Assembly: GCA_030526265.1 (NCBI GenBank)
Contig: JAUNDE010000002.1
Coordinates: forward strand, 1-64,000
Direction: 5' to 3'
Source: Eubacteriales bacterium
GTDB lineage: Bacteria; Bacillota; Clostridia; Lachnospirales; Lachnospiraceae
DNA: 64,000 nt
The position numbers were made by a program, and so were the translations under genes. The notes under the pieces are model-generated. The model was given only the letters and a program-made list of their open reading frames with translations. It did no database searches and was not told where the DNA came from. Below, in pieces: positions 45,154 through 54,512 of this stretch (position 1 is the stretch's first letter; every line of letters begins with the position of its first letter).

Positions 45154-46527
45154 TTATAAATCTTTACCAGCGATATATCTTGCAACACAGACACCACTTG
45201 CCGAAGCGTGAGACAAGGAATGTGTTACCCCACTGCAGTCACCGATGACAAAAAGTCCCTTATGTCTTGTTTCCAGATGTTCGTCGATCTCCACTTCCAT
45301 ATTGTAGAATTTCACTTCTACACCATAAAGAAGTGTGTCATCGTTCGCTGTACCCGGAGCAATCTTATCTAATGCATAGATCATTTCTATGATACCATCC
45401 AGAATACGTTTCGGCATTACGAGGCTCAAATCTCCCGGTGTAGCCGCAAGAGTAGGAACAACATAACTTTGTGCGATTCTGCTCACTGTACTTCTCTTTC
45501 CACGGATCAGATCACCGAAACGCTGTACGATCACACCTCCGCCAAGCATATTGGAAAGTCTTGCGATACTCTCGCCGTATCCATTACTGTCTTTGAAAGG
45601 CTCGGAAAAATGTTTGGATACAAGAAGTGCAAAATTCGTATTCTCCGTGTGCATCTTCGGATCCTCATAGCTGTGTCCATTTACTGTCACAATTCCGTTT
45701 GTATTTTCATTTACCACAACTCCACGCGGATTCATGCAGAAGGTTCGAACAAGATCCTCAAACTTTTTCGTTCGATATACAATCTTGCTCTCATAAAGTT
45801 CGTCTGTTAAATGAGAAAACACTTCTGCCGGAAGCTCTACTCGAACCCCAATATCTACACGGTTAGATTTGGTTTTGATTTCAAGATCCCTGCATACACT
45901 TTCCATCCATTTACTTCCGCTGCGTCCTGCAGATATTATGCATTTTTTGCATCTATAAGATCCATCTGCAGTAATCACCTCGTAATCATCTTCGCATTTT
46001 AACACTGTTTCTACCGGAGTCATAAAGTGGAATTCCACATGATCCTTAAGCTCTGCATACAGATTCTCCAGAACCACATAATTGATATCTGTTCCAAGAT
46101 GACGCACCGATGCATCCAGCAAATGCAGGTCATTCTGCAGACACATTTTTTTAATTGCTGTATTTGCTGTAGAGTAAAGTCTTGTACCTTCTCCTCCATG
46201 AGAAACATTGATCTCATCCACATAATTCATCAGATCAATCGCATCTTTCTTACCGATATACTCATGCAGCGTACCGCCAAACTGGTTTGTGATATTATAC
46301 TTTCCATCTGAAAACGCTCCTGCACCGCCAAAGCCATTCATAATTCCACAACTTTTACAATGTATACAGGATTTTATTTTTTTACCGTCAATCGGACATT
46401 TACGTTTCTCAAGACTGTTTCCAGCTTCAAACACTGCTACTTTAAGCTGAGGCTTAATCTTTATAAGTTCATATGCTGAGAAGATACCTCCCGGTCCCGC
46501 CCCAACAATAATCACATCATAATTCAT
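45154..46527 (-). CDS. NAD(P)/FAD-dependent oxidoreductase (COG2509-like)
   Basis: FAD-binding dehydrogenase of 457 aa. It begins with YDVIIVGAGPGGIFSAYELI (dinucleotide fold), followed by a Cys-rich segment (KRKCPIDGKKIKSCIHCKSCGIMNGFGGAGAFSDGKYN) that may bind a metal or cluster, and ends with FVIGDCSGVTHSLSHASASGVCVARYI. The family is common in anaerobes and poorly characterised; a substrate cannot be named. It follows a terminator, so it is transcribed apart from the PTS operon. Confidence 0.85.
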   Translation of the reverse strand: MNYDVIIVGAGPGGIFSAYELIKIKPQLKVAVFEAGNSLEKRKCPIDGKKIKSCIHCKSCGIMNGFGGAGAFSDGKYNITNQFGGTLHEYIGKKDAIDLMNYVDEINVSHGGEGTRLYSTANTAIKKMCLQNDLHLLDASVRHLGTDINYVVLENLYAELKDHVEFHFMTPVETVLKCEDDYEVITADGSYRCKKCIISAGRSGSKWMESVCRDLEIKTKSNRVDIGVRVELPAEVFSHLTDELYESKIVYRTKKFEDLVRTFCMNPRGVVVNENTNGIVTVNGHSYEDPKMHTENTNFALLVSKHFSEPFKDSNGYGESIARLSNMLGGGVIVQRFGDLIRGKRSTVSRIAQSYVVPTLAATPGDLSLVMPKRILDGIIEMIYALDKIAPGTANDDTLLYGVEVKFYNMEVEIDEHLETRHKGLFVIGDCSGVTHSLSHASASGVCVARYIAGKDL

Positions 46528-46578
46528 AGTCAGTTCTCCTTTTTCTTTTATTATACCATTATTTAGCTCACGCCAAAC

Positions 46579-46612
46579 AGGACAGCAACCCTAAAATCAG
46601 GATTGCTGTCCT
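46579..46612 (-). terminator. Terminator of the PTS operon
   Basis: 14-bp stem with one mismatch (46579-46592 with 46599-46612), 6 bases past the stop of the RarA C-terminal gene. Confidence 0.75.
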
Positions 46613-46617
46613 TAGTT

Positions 46618-47223
46618 TTAGTACTGTCCTGTGTTGTACACAAAAGCATTCGGTACATTCTTATCCGGGCTATAAGTCTCAAGAATCTTTCCATAGCGCT
46701 CTCTGTAGTCATTGTCTACTTTGAGCTGAGGAATAACTTTTGTTCCTTCCTCAAAGAAATGCTTAGAACCTCTTCCCATCTCCTGACCTCTCTTGGTGTG
46801 CTTATCAAGAGCCACATCCATGATCTCCGGCAGTTTACCCATAGCGGCCTCTTTAATGATGATATTCTTTAAAAAATCACTGGAACGATCTTTTTCGCTC
46901 TCGCAGAGAATACGGATCGCATGAATGAAATACATCGGCTGATCCCCGTCATCATAAGGGAAATTCTTTCTCATTTCATTCATTGTGTTTACCTGAACTG
47001 CTGCATTCAGATTTCCAAATCCGATATCTTCTACAGAAATTGTGAGAAGTCTTCTCCACATTTTTTCCAGGAAAACCGGACCAGATACATACAGTTCATA
47101 TGCATACTGGCAAGCTTCCTCTACCATTGCACGACGGATTGCTTTCTGAAGGCAGGAAACGATCTCATCTGTAGCAAATCCATTCAGTGTTGTCGATGCT
47201 GCCCAAATATTATATGCTGGCAT
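46618..47223 (-). CDS. Orphan RarA/MgsA C-terminal domain protein
   Basis: A 201-aa protein equivalent to the C-terminal, tetramerising half of the AAA+ clamp-loader-like ATPase RarA/MgsA: FATDEIVSCLQKAIRRAMVEEACQYAYEL, RRLLTISVEDIGFGN, and a tail with HTKRGQEMGRGSKHFFEEG. There is no P-loop or ATPase domain. Start 2 nt after the IIA gene, so the gene is a regular member of the PTS operon and not a broken rarA. A role in sugar metabolism is unknown; it may be a scaffold or regulator. Confidence 0.8.
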   Translation of the reverse strand: MPAYNIWAASTTLNGFATDEIVSCLQKAIRRAMVEEACQYAYELYVSGPVFLEKMWRRLLTISVEDIGFGNLNAAVQVNTMNEMRKNFPYDDGDQPMYFIHAIRILCESEKDRSSDFLKNIIIKEAAMGKLPEIMDVALDKHTKRGQEMGRGSKHFFEEGTKVIPQLKVDNDYRERYGKILETYSPDKNVPNAFVYNTGQY

Positions 47224-47224
47224 T

Positions 47225-47548
47225 TCAATTCTCCTTTTTTTCTTTGTATAATTCTATTAATTCCATAATCACGATTTTGATTGTCTCCGCACTCATAAGC
47301 TGATCTTCTGCATGTGTCATCAGAAGGCTGATCTGAGGTTCAAGAGACGCCATCTCCTCCTGCAACACATCCATGTGTCCATCGTGAGCTTCCACAAAAC
47401 TCTTATTACCTTCTTCAATCTTCTTCTCAGCTTCTACAAAATCGCCTTGTTTTGCCAGTGAGAGAGCTTCCAGGTAACATGACTTGGCCATTCCTGAGTA
47501 TGTGATCACCTTCATAGCACTCTCTGAAATTTTTTCAATATTTACCAT
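47225..47548 (-). CDS. PTS lactose/cellobiose-family EIIA
   Basis: Phosphocarrier of the Lac-family PTS, 107 aa, all helical: YSGMAKSCYLEALSLAKQGDFVEAEKKIEEG, then the phospho-His in LMTHAEDQLM. It receives phosphate from HPr and passes it to EIIB. Encoded between EIIB and the RarA-like gene. Confidence 0.95.
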   Translation of the reverse strand: MVNIEKISESAMKVITYSGMAKSCYLEALSLAKQGDFVEAEKKIEEGNKSFVEAHDGHMDVLQEEMASLEPQISLLMTHAEDQLMSAETIKIVIMELIELYKEKKEN

Positions 47549-47556
47549 TCTCTCTC

Positions 47557-47853
47557 CTATCCTTTAACCAGACTGATTGCAAAATCCAGTGCTTTATCAC
47601 CATCAGCCATAGCATATACGCGTGGCTCTACACTTGCCACCGGAATATTCAGCTGTGATTTGATATTTGCTACAGCGTATACAAGCTGTGGTCCTACCAG
47701 ACAAACATCCCACTTGCCAACTTCATCCTTGATTCCCGCATTTGCCACTGCAGTGATGGTAATATCCATTCCACGTTTTTCTGCTGCCTCGCGAATCTTC
47801 TTTACGAGAATTGAACTGGACATACCGGCGTTACAGCATAATAAAATTTTCAA
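47557..47853 (-). CDS. PTS lactose/cellobiose-family EIIB
   Basis: 98-aa phosphocarrier with the active-site loop ILLCCNAGMSSS; Cys7 is the expected phosphorylated residue. It passes phosphate from EIIA to the sugar carried by EIIC. Directly upstream of the EIIA gene. Confidence 0.95.
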   Translation of the reverse strand: MKILLCCNAGMSSSILVKKIREAAEKRGMDITITAVANAGIKDEVGKWDVCLVGPQLVYAVANIKSQLNIPVASVEPRVYAMADGDKALDFAISLVKG

Positions 47854-47919
47854 AATGATTCTCCTTCCTGCACTTACATAGCATCTGTATTCAATTTCTT
47901 CTATTTATAGTTTCTTTAC

Positions 47920-49275
<1,356 letters not shown>

Positions 49276-49911
49276 TTATACCTCTAAATCTTTTATCCAG
49301 TTTGTCCGTTTCAATAGTTGCACAAAAAAAGTAATAATCTTACCCGTTACGATGACGGCGATGATTGTTGCTGGTGTTACTCTTCCTCCCAAGAGAATTC
49401 CTGTGATCAAAAACAACAAATCCAGTCCCCAGCGCACTTTAAAGTACTCTAACTTTGTTTTGCTCATTACACTGAAAATCAGTGCATCATAAGAGCTTTT
49501 TCCGTAATTTGCATAAATTGACATCGCAAGTCCAAATGCAATGACACATAATCCGAATAACATAAGCCCGTAATTTCCCGGAAACCAGAGACATTCCGGC
49601 ACGACTGCCATCCCAAAGTCAAACCCATAGGAAAACACAAGAATCGCAATCACTGTTCCAATACCCAGTTCTGTTCGCTTCAACACAAAGGCTATTGCAA
49701 TCATGACCGCAGACACGATCAGGCTCGCAGTTCCCTCCGATACATTCAGCGTAAGCGCAGTTCCCTGAAACAGAACGTTCAAAGGATCGGCGCCAAGTCC
49801 TGACCGGATACAGATGCCATTTCCCAGACCCGAGATAATATTTCCCAGGCATACGAATGAAATACGGAGCATTACGTCTTTCTTACTCATATATGTTTGT
49901 GTTTCTTTCAT
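49276..49911 (-). CDS. YczE/YitT-like membrane protein
   Basis: Integral membrane protein of 211 aa with five to six helices; NGICIRSGLGADPLNVLFQG and ANYGKSSYDALIFS are typical of the YczE/YyaS family. Start after AGAAGGAAG. It lies inside the PTS operon between the regulator and the glycosidase. Function unknown in general; a transport-accessory role is conceivable. Confidence 0.8.
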   Translation of the reverse strand: MKETQTYMSKKDVMLRISFVCLGNIISGLGNGICIRSGLGADPLNVLFQGTALTLNVSEGTASLIVSAVMIAIAFVLKRTELGIGTVIAILVFSYGFDFGMAVVPECLWFPGNYGLMLFGLCVIAFGLAMSIYANYGKSSYDALIFSVMSKTKLEYFKVRWGLDLLFLITGILLGGRVTPATIIAVIVTGKIITFFVQLLKRTNWIKDLEV

Positions 49912-49929
49912 AAAGCTTCCTTCTGCATG

Positions 49930-51861
49930 TTAGTAGGCTTCTGTAGAATTGGAGATTTGAATGAGTACTTCAACAAATTCCTCCTCGGTCTCAACTGCAG
50001 CCAGTTTCCTTATAGACAACCGATCCATTGCCATCTGCTTGAAGAACTGGAACAGAACACCAATCTGGTCATTCTGTTTTCGCTCCATTGCCAGCAGAAA
50101 AATGACCTGAATCTCTTTTTCCTGCATACGCATAGGTTTCTTCAAAACCGCAGCAGCGATTGCCTTTTTCTTAGCAAAAGTCACAAGGGGATGCGGAATC
50201 ATAAAGGAATTTCCCAGAAAAGTCGGATAGTTTACCTCTCGTTGAAGGACATCGTTCACATATTCAGCTACATCGTAAATACAGCCTTCTTTGTCCAACG
50301 CCTCAGTCATTTCCTGTATGATTTCTTCAAACTCCACTTGATGCCTAAATATACGAATTGTTTTTGGGTTAAAATGGTCTTTGATAATTTCACGAAATCG
50401 ATAATCAAGTCGTATCTTATGTACCAACGCATTCATTGCCTGCTGCGTATAATGATCGGGTATGCCATTGATCCTGAATGTATGTATCTGCGAATGAACG
50501 ACCATATCCATAGTAGAAATGATCAGATCCACTTTATGATCTTCCAGATACTGATCCAGATTGTGCTGAGGCAATACCTTAACAACTTCAATCTGATTCT
50601 GATAATTCATCTGAATCCAGTTATTAATGATCGTACTTACACTGAATCTCGCTGAACTGATGATCACCGCCTTCAGCTTCTGGTTGATATTATCAAGGAA
50701 ATGCTCTACAAATATAGAAATGTAAGACACTTCATCATCCTGAATAAAACAACTCTTATATCGATATATGATTGGCACGATCAGCATAGAGACCTCATAC
50801 GCATAAGGGTATTGTTTCTTTACATCATTCAGAATTGGGTTCTTCACCGCGTATCCAGTCTCCATGCGTCTTAACATGTATTCAATATGAATGAGCAGAT
50901 TATTGTAATATTCCTTAGACTGCCACAGGTCAAAATGATATTTTTCCATTACTTCTCTGCAGAATTCTTCCAGGATCGAAATGCTCACACTGTCCACAAT
51001 ACTCTCGTCTACCGGATTTGCCGAGAGCTTAAAGTTATGCAGAAGCGAACCAAGCACTTGAAAATCCTCATTACAAAGCAACAGTTCCTGTTCCTTCAGG
51101 TAATCAAAAAACTGCTGGATCTCAAGACTTACAGACTCCGGTTCTGCAAGAGAAATCATTCTGTGATTCTGATAATTACGGATGATCGTAATATATAATG
51201 CACTTACAATCATATATAAGTTTGCATCAGATATCTGAATCTTGGAATTATCAAAGTATTCCTTTACCAGTTTGATCAGAAACTCATACTCGTTCTGGTC
51301 AAAAGAATTGCAGAGCAAGGTTTTCAAAAAGAAGAAATGCGTCCTTGTTCCTCTTTCTGTCTCGCTTTTGATCAACCGAAAAATTGTCTTACGCAATTTT
51401 TTCTCATCCGCCGAGATTCTAAGCCAGTCTCCGTTTACCTGTAGTATTTCACTCTGATACTCAGTCATCAGATATTTCTGAAATTTGACAATTTCTTTAT
51501 AGATTGCAGGCTGTGAAAGGTGTAATACATCTTCGAGATCAAAAAGATTTACCCTTCCGGACTCAAGTGTCATACCGAGAATAATCCATCCCCGATCCCC
51601 TGCATTGGAAGCATTTTCTTCTTTATGTTCCAAACTCAAATGTTCTCTTACCGCCTCGATCTGTTGTCCGTCGATATAATAGCCTTTCTTACGCGACGAA
51701 CAAATCACATCATCATTTCCCCATGATTGATTGATTTCTCCGATTTCGTTACGGATTGTTCGGGAAGACACTCCCATGTACTCAGCCAGCTTGGCTCCGG
51801 TAACACCCTGCACATTATTCAATAATATTTCCAGTATTTTGGATTGTCTTCCTGTAAACAT
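49930..51861 (-). CDS. PRD-domain transcription regulator (LicR/MtlR type)
   Basis: PTS-controlled activator of 643 aa. Domains in order: N-terminal HTH (about 1-60; GVTGAKLAEYMGVSSRTIRNEI), a second HTH (about 85-170), two PTS regulation domains (about 185-290 and 295-400), an EIIB-like domain (about 405-490) and a C-terminal EIIA-like domain (about 500-640) with the phospho-His region in GNSFMIPHPLV. Phosphorylation of the PRD histidines sets activity according to sugar supply. It sits right after the EIIC gene and probably controls the operon through the promoter at 53202-53230. Confidence 0.93.
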   Translation of the reverse strand: MFTGRQSKILEILLNNVQGVTGAKLAEYMGVSSRTIRNEIGEINQSWGNDDVICSSRKKGYYIDGQQIEAVREHLSLEHKEENASNAGDRGWIILGMTLESGRVNLFDLEDVLHLSQPAIYKEIVKFQKYLMTEYQSEILQVNGDWLRISADEKKLRKTIFRLIKSETERGTRTHFFFLKTLLCNSFDQNEYEFLIKLVKEYFDNSKIQISDANLYMIVSALYITIIRNYQNHRMISLAEPESVSLEIQQFFDYLKEQELLLCNEDFQVLGSLLHNFKLSANPVDESIVDSVSISILEEFCREVMEKYHFDLWQSKEYYNNLLIHIEYMLRRMETGYAVKNPILNDVKKQYPYAYEVSMLIVPIIYRYKSCFIQDDEVSYISIFVEHFLDNINQKLKAVIISSARFSVSTIINNWIQMNYQNQIEVVKVLPQHNLDQYLEDHKVDLIISTMDMVVHSQIHTFRINGIPDHYTQQAMNALVHKIRLDYRFREIIKDHFNPKTIRIFRHQVEFEEIIQEMTEALDKEGCIYDVAEYVNDVLQREVNYPTFLGNSFMIPHPLVTFAKKKAIAAAVLKKPMRMQEKEIQVIFLLAMERKQNDQIGVLFQFFKQMAMDRLSIRKLAAVETEEEFVEVLIQISNSTEAY

Positions 51862-51882
51862 CCTTATCTCCTATAATATAAA

Positions 51883-53145
51883 TTAAGCAGTTTCTTCCTG
51901 CTCTTTTTTAAGTTCATCTGCCTCCATTGCTTTAAAGAATGGATAGTAGATCAGTGTCATAATAAGCAGAAGTACAAAAACAAGTACTACACTCTTCCAG
52001 TCAAGTGTCATCAGGAACGCACCAACTCCAGGTGGGAGGAATCCAGGTGGATTCGCGATCGGCATTCCAACCAGGCCGCTTGTCATTGAGAAGTACGCAA
52101 TTACTGTAATGATCAATGGTCCGAATACGAATGGGATAAACATAAACGGATTTAAAATGATCGGCGCTCCAAAGATTATCGGCTCATTGACTCCAACTAA
52201 CGACGGAACAATCGATACCTTTCCGATAGCATTCAACGACTTCGCCTTTGAACGCATCATCAAAATCACAAGACCGAGCGTAAGTCCGGAACCTGTAACC
52301 TGAAGAATATTGTAATAGAATCCATATGTAAAAATATGTGTCACAGTCTCGCCTGCTGCATAAGCTGCAATATTCTCAGCACCATATGCGATTGCAAAGG
52401 AAGCCCATACTGCTGATGTGATCGAAGGTCCGTGAAGGCCGAAGAACCACAGAAGCTGTGTCAGGAATATTACGATCAGTAATGCAGGCAATGTATCCAT
52501 TGTGCTGATTGCAGGAGCAAGAACACTCATAACTGCTGCAGGGAATACCTGTCCGCCTACTGCAAGTGATACATTCGCAATAATAACTGCAACAACCACA
52601 TTCACTACCAATGGAATGAGTGATGCAAAACTCTCACCAACCATGGATGGAACACTGTCCGGAAGACGAATGATAACATTTTTCTTAATCAGCAATCTGG
52701 TGATCTCAACGCTCAGGATTGCTGAGACAATACTTGTAAACAATCCGGAAGCTCCCAGATATGTAATGTCCAATCCACCCTCAATAGAAAGTCCACTCAG
52801 AATCAAATGTACAAGGATTGCTGTTGCCCCTGTCTGTCCATTATAAATATCATAACGCTTCGCCAAAGCTACCGCAATAAACAATGCCGCATAAATTGAC
52901 AACATATCGTTGGAAAACATTCCGGCATAAGTAAATACGTTCATGTACTTACCAAGGAAATCATAAATCGGACCGCTTCCGATCAGATTCATGAATGCCA
53001 GCGGAAGCAAGCTGATAGATCCGATAATGATAACCGGAATAACCGCAATCATACCGTCCTTGATGGCCTGAAGATGCTTTTGCTGTTCCATTTTGTTTGC
53101 AATCGGCATCAAATACTTCATCAATGTTTCTTGAAATTTGTTCAT
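51883..53145 (-). CDS. PTS lactose/cellobiose-family EIIC permease
   Basis: Membrane channel subunit of the PTS, 420 aa with about ten helices. Characteristic parts: KYLMPIANKMEQQKHLQAIKDGMIAVIP, FFGLHGPSITSAVWASFAIAYG, SIVPSLVGVNEPIIFGAPIILNPFMFIPF (substrate-binding NEP motif) and FLPPGVGAFL. Start after AAGGAGAAG. First gene of the operon, but separated from EIIA and EIIB by the regulator, membrane protein and GH4 genes. Confidence 0.95.
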   Translation of the reverse strand: MNKFQETLMKYLMPIANKMEQQKHLQAIKDGMIAVIPVIIIGSISLLPLAFMNLIGSGPIYDFLGKYMNVFTYAGMFSNDMLSIYAALFIAVALAKRYDIYNGQTGATAILVHLILSGLSIEGGLDITYLGASGLFTSIVSAILSVEITRLLIKKNVIIRLPDSVPSMVGESFASLIPLVVNVVVAVIIANVSLAVGGQVFPAAVMSVLAPAISTMDTLPALLIVIFLTQLLWFFGLHGPSITSAVWASFAIAYGAENIAAYAAGETVTHIFTYGFYYNILQVTGSGLTLGLVILMMRSKAKSLNAIGKVSIVPSLVGVNEPIIFGAPIILNPFMFIPFVFGPLIITVIAYFSMTSGLVGMPIANPPGFLPPGVGAFLMTLDWKSVVLVFVLLLIMTLIYYPFFKAMEADELKKEQEETA

Positions 53146-53201
53146 AACTCTTCTCCTTAAGTATTTTCAAATCCCTGTCGACAATGGATTTCGTTAGTAT
53201 C

Positions 53202-53230
53202 AGTATATCTGTTCTAAAGGGAACTCACAA
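53202..53230 (-). promoter_or_regulatory. Promoter of the PTS operon
   Basis: Minus strand: -35 TTGTGA (53225-53230), 17 nt, -10 TATACT (53202-53207), 57 bases before the EIIC start. Confidence 0.6.
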
Positions 53231-53237
53231 ATACACT

Positions 53238-53308
53238 TTTTCCACTCACATAGGAATTCCCATTTTCCCTTTCCACAAAGACAAGGAGAAATTGCGTCAT
53301 TTTCCACA
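53238..53308 (-). promoter_or_regulatory. Possible activator sites upstream of the PTS promoter
   Basis: Three copies of a (T/A)GTGGAAA-like word on the minus strand (53300-53308, 53270-53278, 53238-53246), spaced 30-32 bases, about three helical turns, just upstream of the -35. Fits an activator array; the protein is likely the PRD regulator. Confidence 0.4.
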
Positions 53309-53318
53309 TATAAAGGAC

Positions 53319-53400
53319 AAACAAAAAAGCACCCAATAAAAATATTGAATGCTTTTCATCTGATTTGATATTCAAATTAAGATTATTTACGAAGACCAAG
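53319..53400 (-). repeat. rpsO 3' end and terminator (intact copy)
   Basis: Partner of the repeat at 44972-45053 (77 of 82 bases match). It comprises the last codons of rpsO, the stop and the terminator: stem 53325-53337 with 53344-53356, two mismatches, followed by TTTTTTG on the minus strand. Confidence 0.9.
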
Positions 53401-53649
53401 TTTCTCGATCAGTGCACGATATCTGTTGATATCTTTATCTTTCAGATATGCAAGGAGTCCTCTTCTCTGACCAACCATTTTAAGAAGACCTCTTCTTGAG
53501 TGGTGATCCTTTGGATTAGCCTTGAAGTGATCTGTAAGATCGTTGATTCTGGCTGTAAGAATCGCAATCTGTACTTCCGGAGATCCTGTGTCTCCTTCTC
53601 CTCTTCCGAATTCTGCAATAATCTGTGCTTTCTGCTCTTTTGATACCAT
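53383..53649 (-). CDS. rpsO: 30S ribosomal protein S15
   Basis: Primary 16S rRNA-binding protein of the small subunit, 88 aa from the ATG at 53649 after [63 protein letters not shown], ending EKLGLRK. Its 3' end is one half of an 8.3-kb direct repeat. The upstream leader could fold into a structure resembling the S15 site. Confidence 0.97.
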   Translation of the reverse strand: MVSKEQKAQIIAEFGRGEGDTGSPEVQIAILTARINDLTDHFKANPKDHHSRRGLLKMVGQRRGLLAYLKDKDINRYRALIEKLGLRK

Positions 53650-53680
53650 TTCTTTTTCCTCCAAATTAAATATTCATTGC

Positions 53681-53737
53681 CAGTATTAAGTAACGGTCGG
53701 AGTTATCCAGTCACCGAACACTGGTTGTTTCATACTG
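53681..53737 (-). promoter_or_regulatory. Structured rpsO leader, possible S15 binding site
   Basis: A closing stem CAGTAT/ATACTG (53681-53686 with 53732-53737) encloses a hairpin CCAGT/ACTGG (53707-53711 with 53720-53724) and a weaker stem TAAC/GTTA. That gives a three-way junction, the shape S15 binds in 16S rRNA. Autoregulation is an inference. Confidence 0.4.
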
Positions 53738-53741
53738 CGAT

Positions 53742-53770
53742 ATTATATCACACAGTATTTGCAGTGTAAA
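53742..53770 (-). promoter_or_regulatory. Promoter of rpsO
   Basis: Minus strand: -35 TTTACA (53765-53770), 17 nt, -10 TATAAT (53742-53747). Near-consensus sigma-A promoter between rpe and rpsO. Confidence 0.75.
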
Positions 53771-53777
53771 GTTCTTT

Positions 53778-54425
53778 TTACAATGCTTTCAGTATTTTTA
53801 CAGATTCAGTAATTGACTCTGCACCAAACACAGAACTTCCTGCAATGAGAATATCAACTCCTGCATCGACAAGTTTTCTTCCCGTCACTTCATTCACACC
53901 ACCATCGACACTGATCGGAACATGCTTGCCAACCTCGTCCATGATTTCATGTGCTCTCTGAATCTTCTCATAAACACTTTCTTCAAACGGTTGTCCGCCA
54001 TATCCAGGTTCTACACTCATCAATATGATTCCGTCGATATGCTTCAACAAATATCTAAGGCTCTCCACATCATATGCCGGTCCGATTCCAATTCCCGCTT
54101 TTAATCCGGCTTTCTTGATTTCACGGATCATATGGATCGGATTCGGGCAGGCATCCAGCTGGAATGTCACATAATCTGCTCCTGCTTTCACAAACATCGG
54201 AAGAAATGTTTCCGGTCTGACAAGTTCAAAATGAACTGACAGCGGTAATTTCGTTATTTTCTTAAGATCAGAAACAAGCTGCGGACCAAAAGTTACATTT
54301 TCCACATATACTCCGTCCATAACGTCGATATGAACAATATCTGCCCCTGCCCTTTCAGCCTCAAGCACCTGTTCCCCGATCCTCGTCTGATCACATGCAA
54401 GAATTGATGCTGATACTTTCGCCAT
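53778..54425 (-). CDS. rpe: Ribulose-phosphate 3-epimerase
   Basis: Interconverts ribulose-5-P and xylulose-5-P in the pentose phosphate pathway. 215 aa TIM barrel: SASILACDQTRIGEQV, ADIVHIDVMDGVYVENVTFGP (metal His and catalytic Asp), LSVHFELVRPE, GIILMSVEPGYGGQPFEESVYEKI, and VDGGVNEVTGRKLVDAGVDILIAGSSVFG. It lies behind the FGGY kinase gene, separated by a terminator, so it may be only partly co-transcribed with it. Confidence 0.96.
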   Translation of the reverse strand: MAKVSASILACDQTRIGEQVLEAERAGADIVHIDVMDGVYVENVTFGPQLVSDLKKITKLPLSVHFELVRPETFLPMFVKAGADYVTFQLDACPNPIHMIREIKKAGLKAGIGIGPAYDVESLRYLLKHIDGIILMSVEPGYGGQPFEESVYEKIQRAHEIMDEVGKHVPISVDGGVNEVTGRKLVDAGVDILIAGSSVFGAESITESVKILKAL

Positions 54426-54469
54426 AATAATTTCTCCAATCTGCTAATTTTGTATAACGCTCCAAAAAC

Positions 54470-54504
54470 GCACATCCCCCGCCGGAAAATGACGAGGGAC
54501 ATGC
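54470..54504 (-). terminator. Terminator after the FGGY kinase operon
   Basis: Stem of about 9 bp with G.T pairs (54470-54479 with 54496-54504) and GTTTTT on the minus strand, 9 bases past the kinase stop. Confidence 0.65.
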
Positions 54505-54512
54505 TTTAAAAA

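Noticed and set aside
46618..47223. Broken rarA pseudogene
   Set aside because: Start, spacing to the EIIA gene and full C-terminal domain argue for an intact short gene rather than debris.
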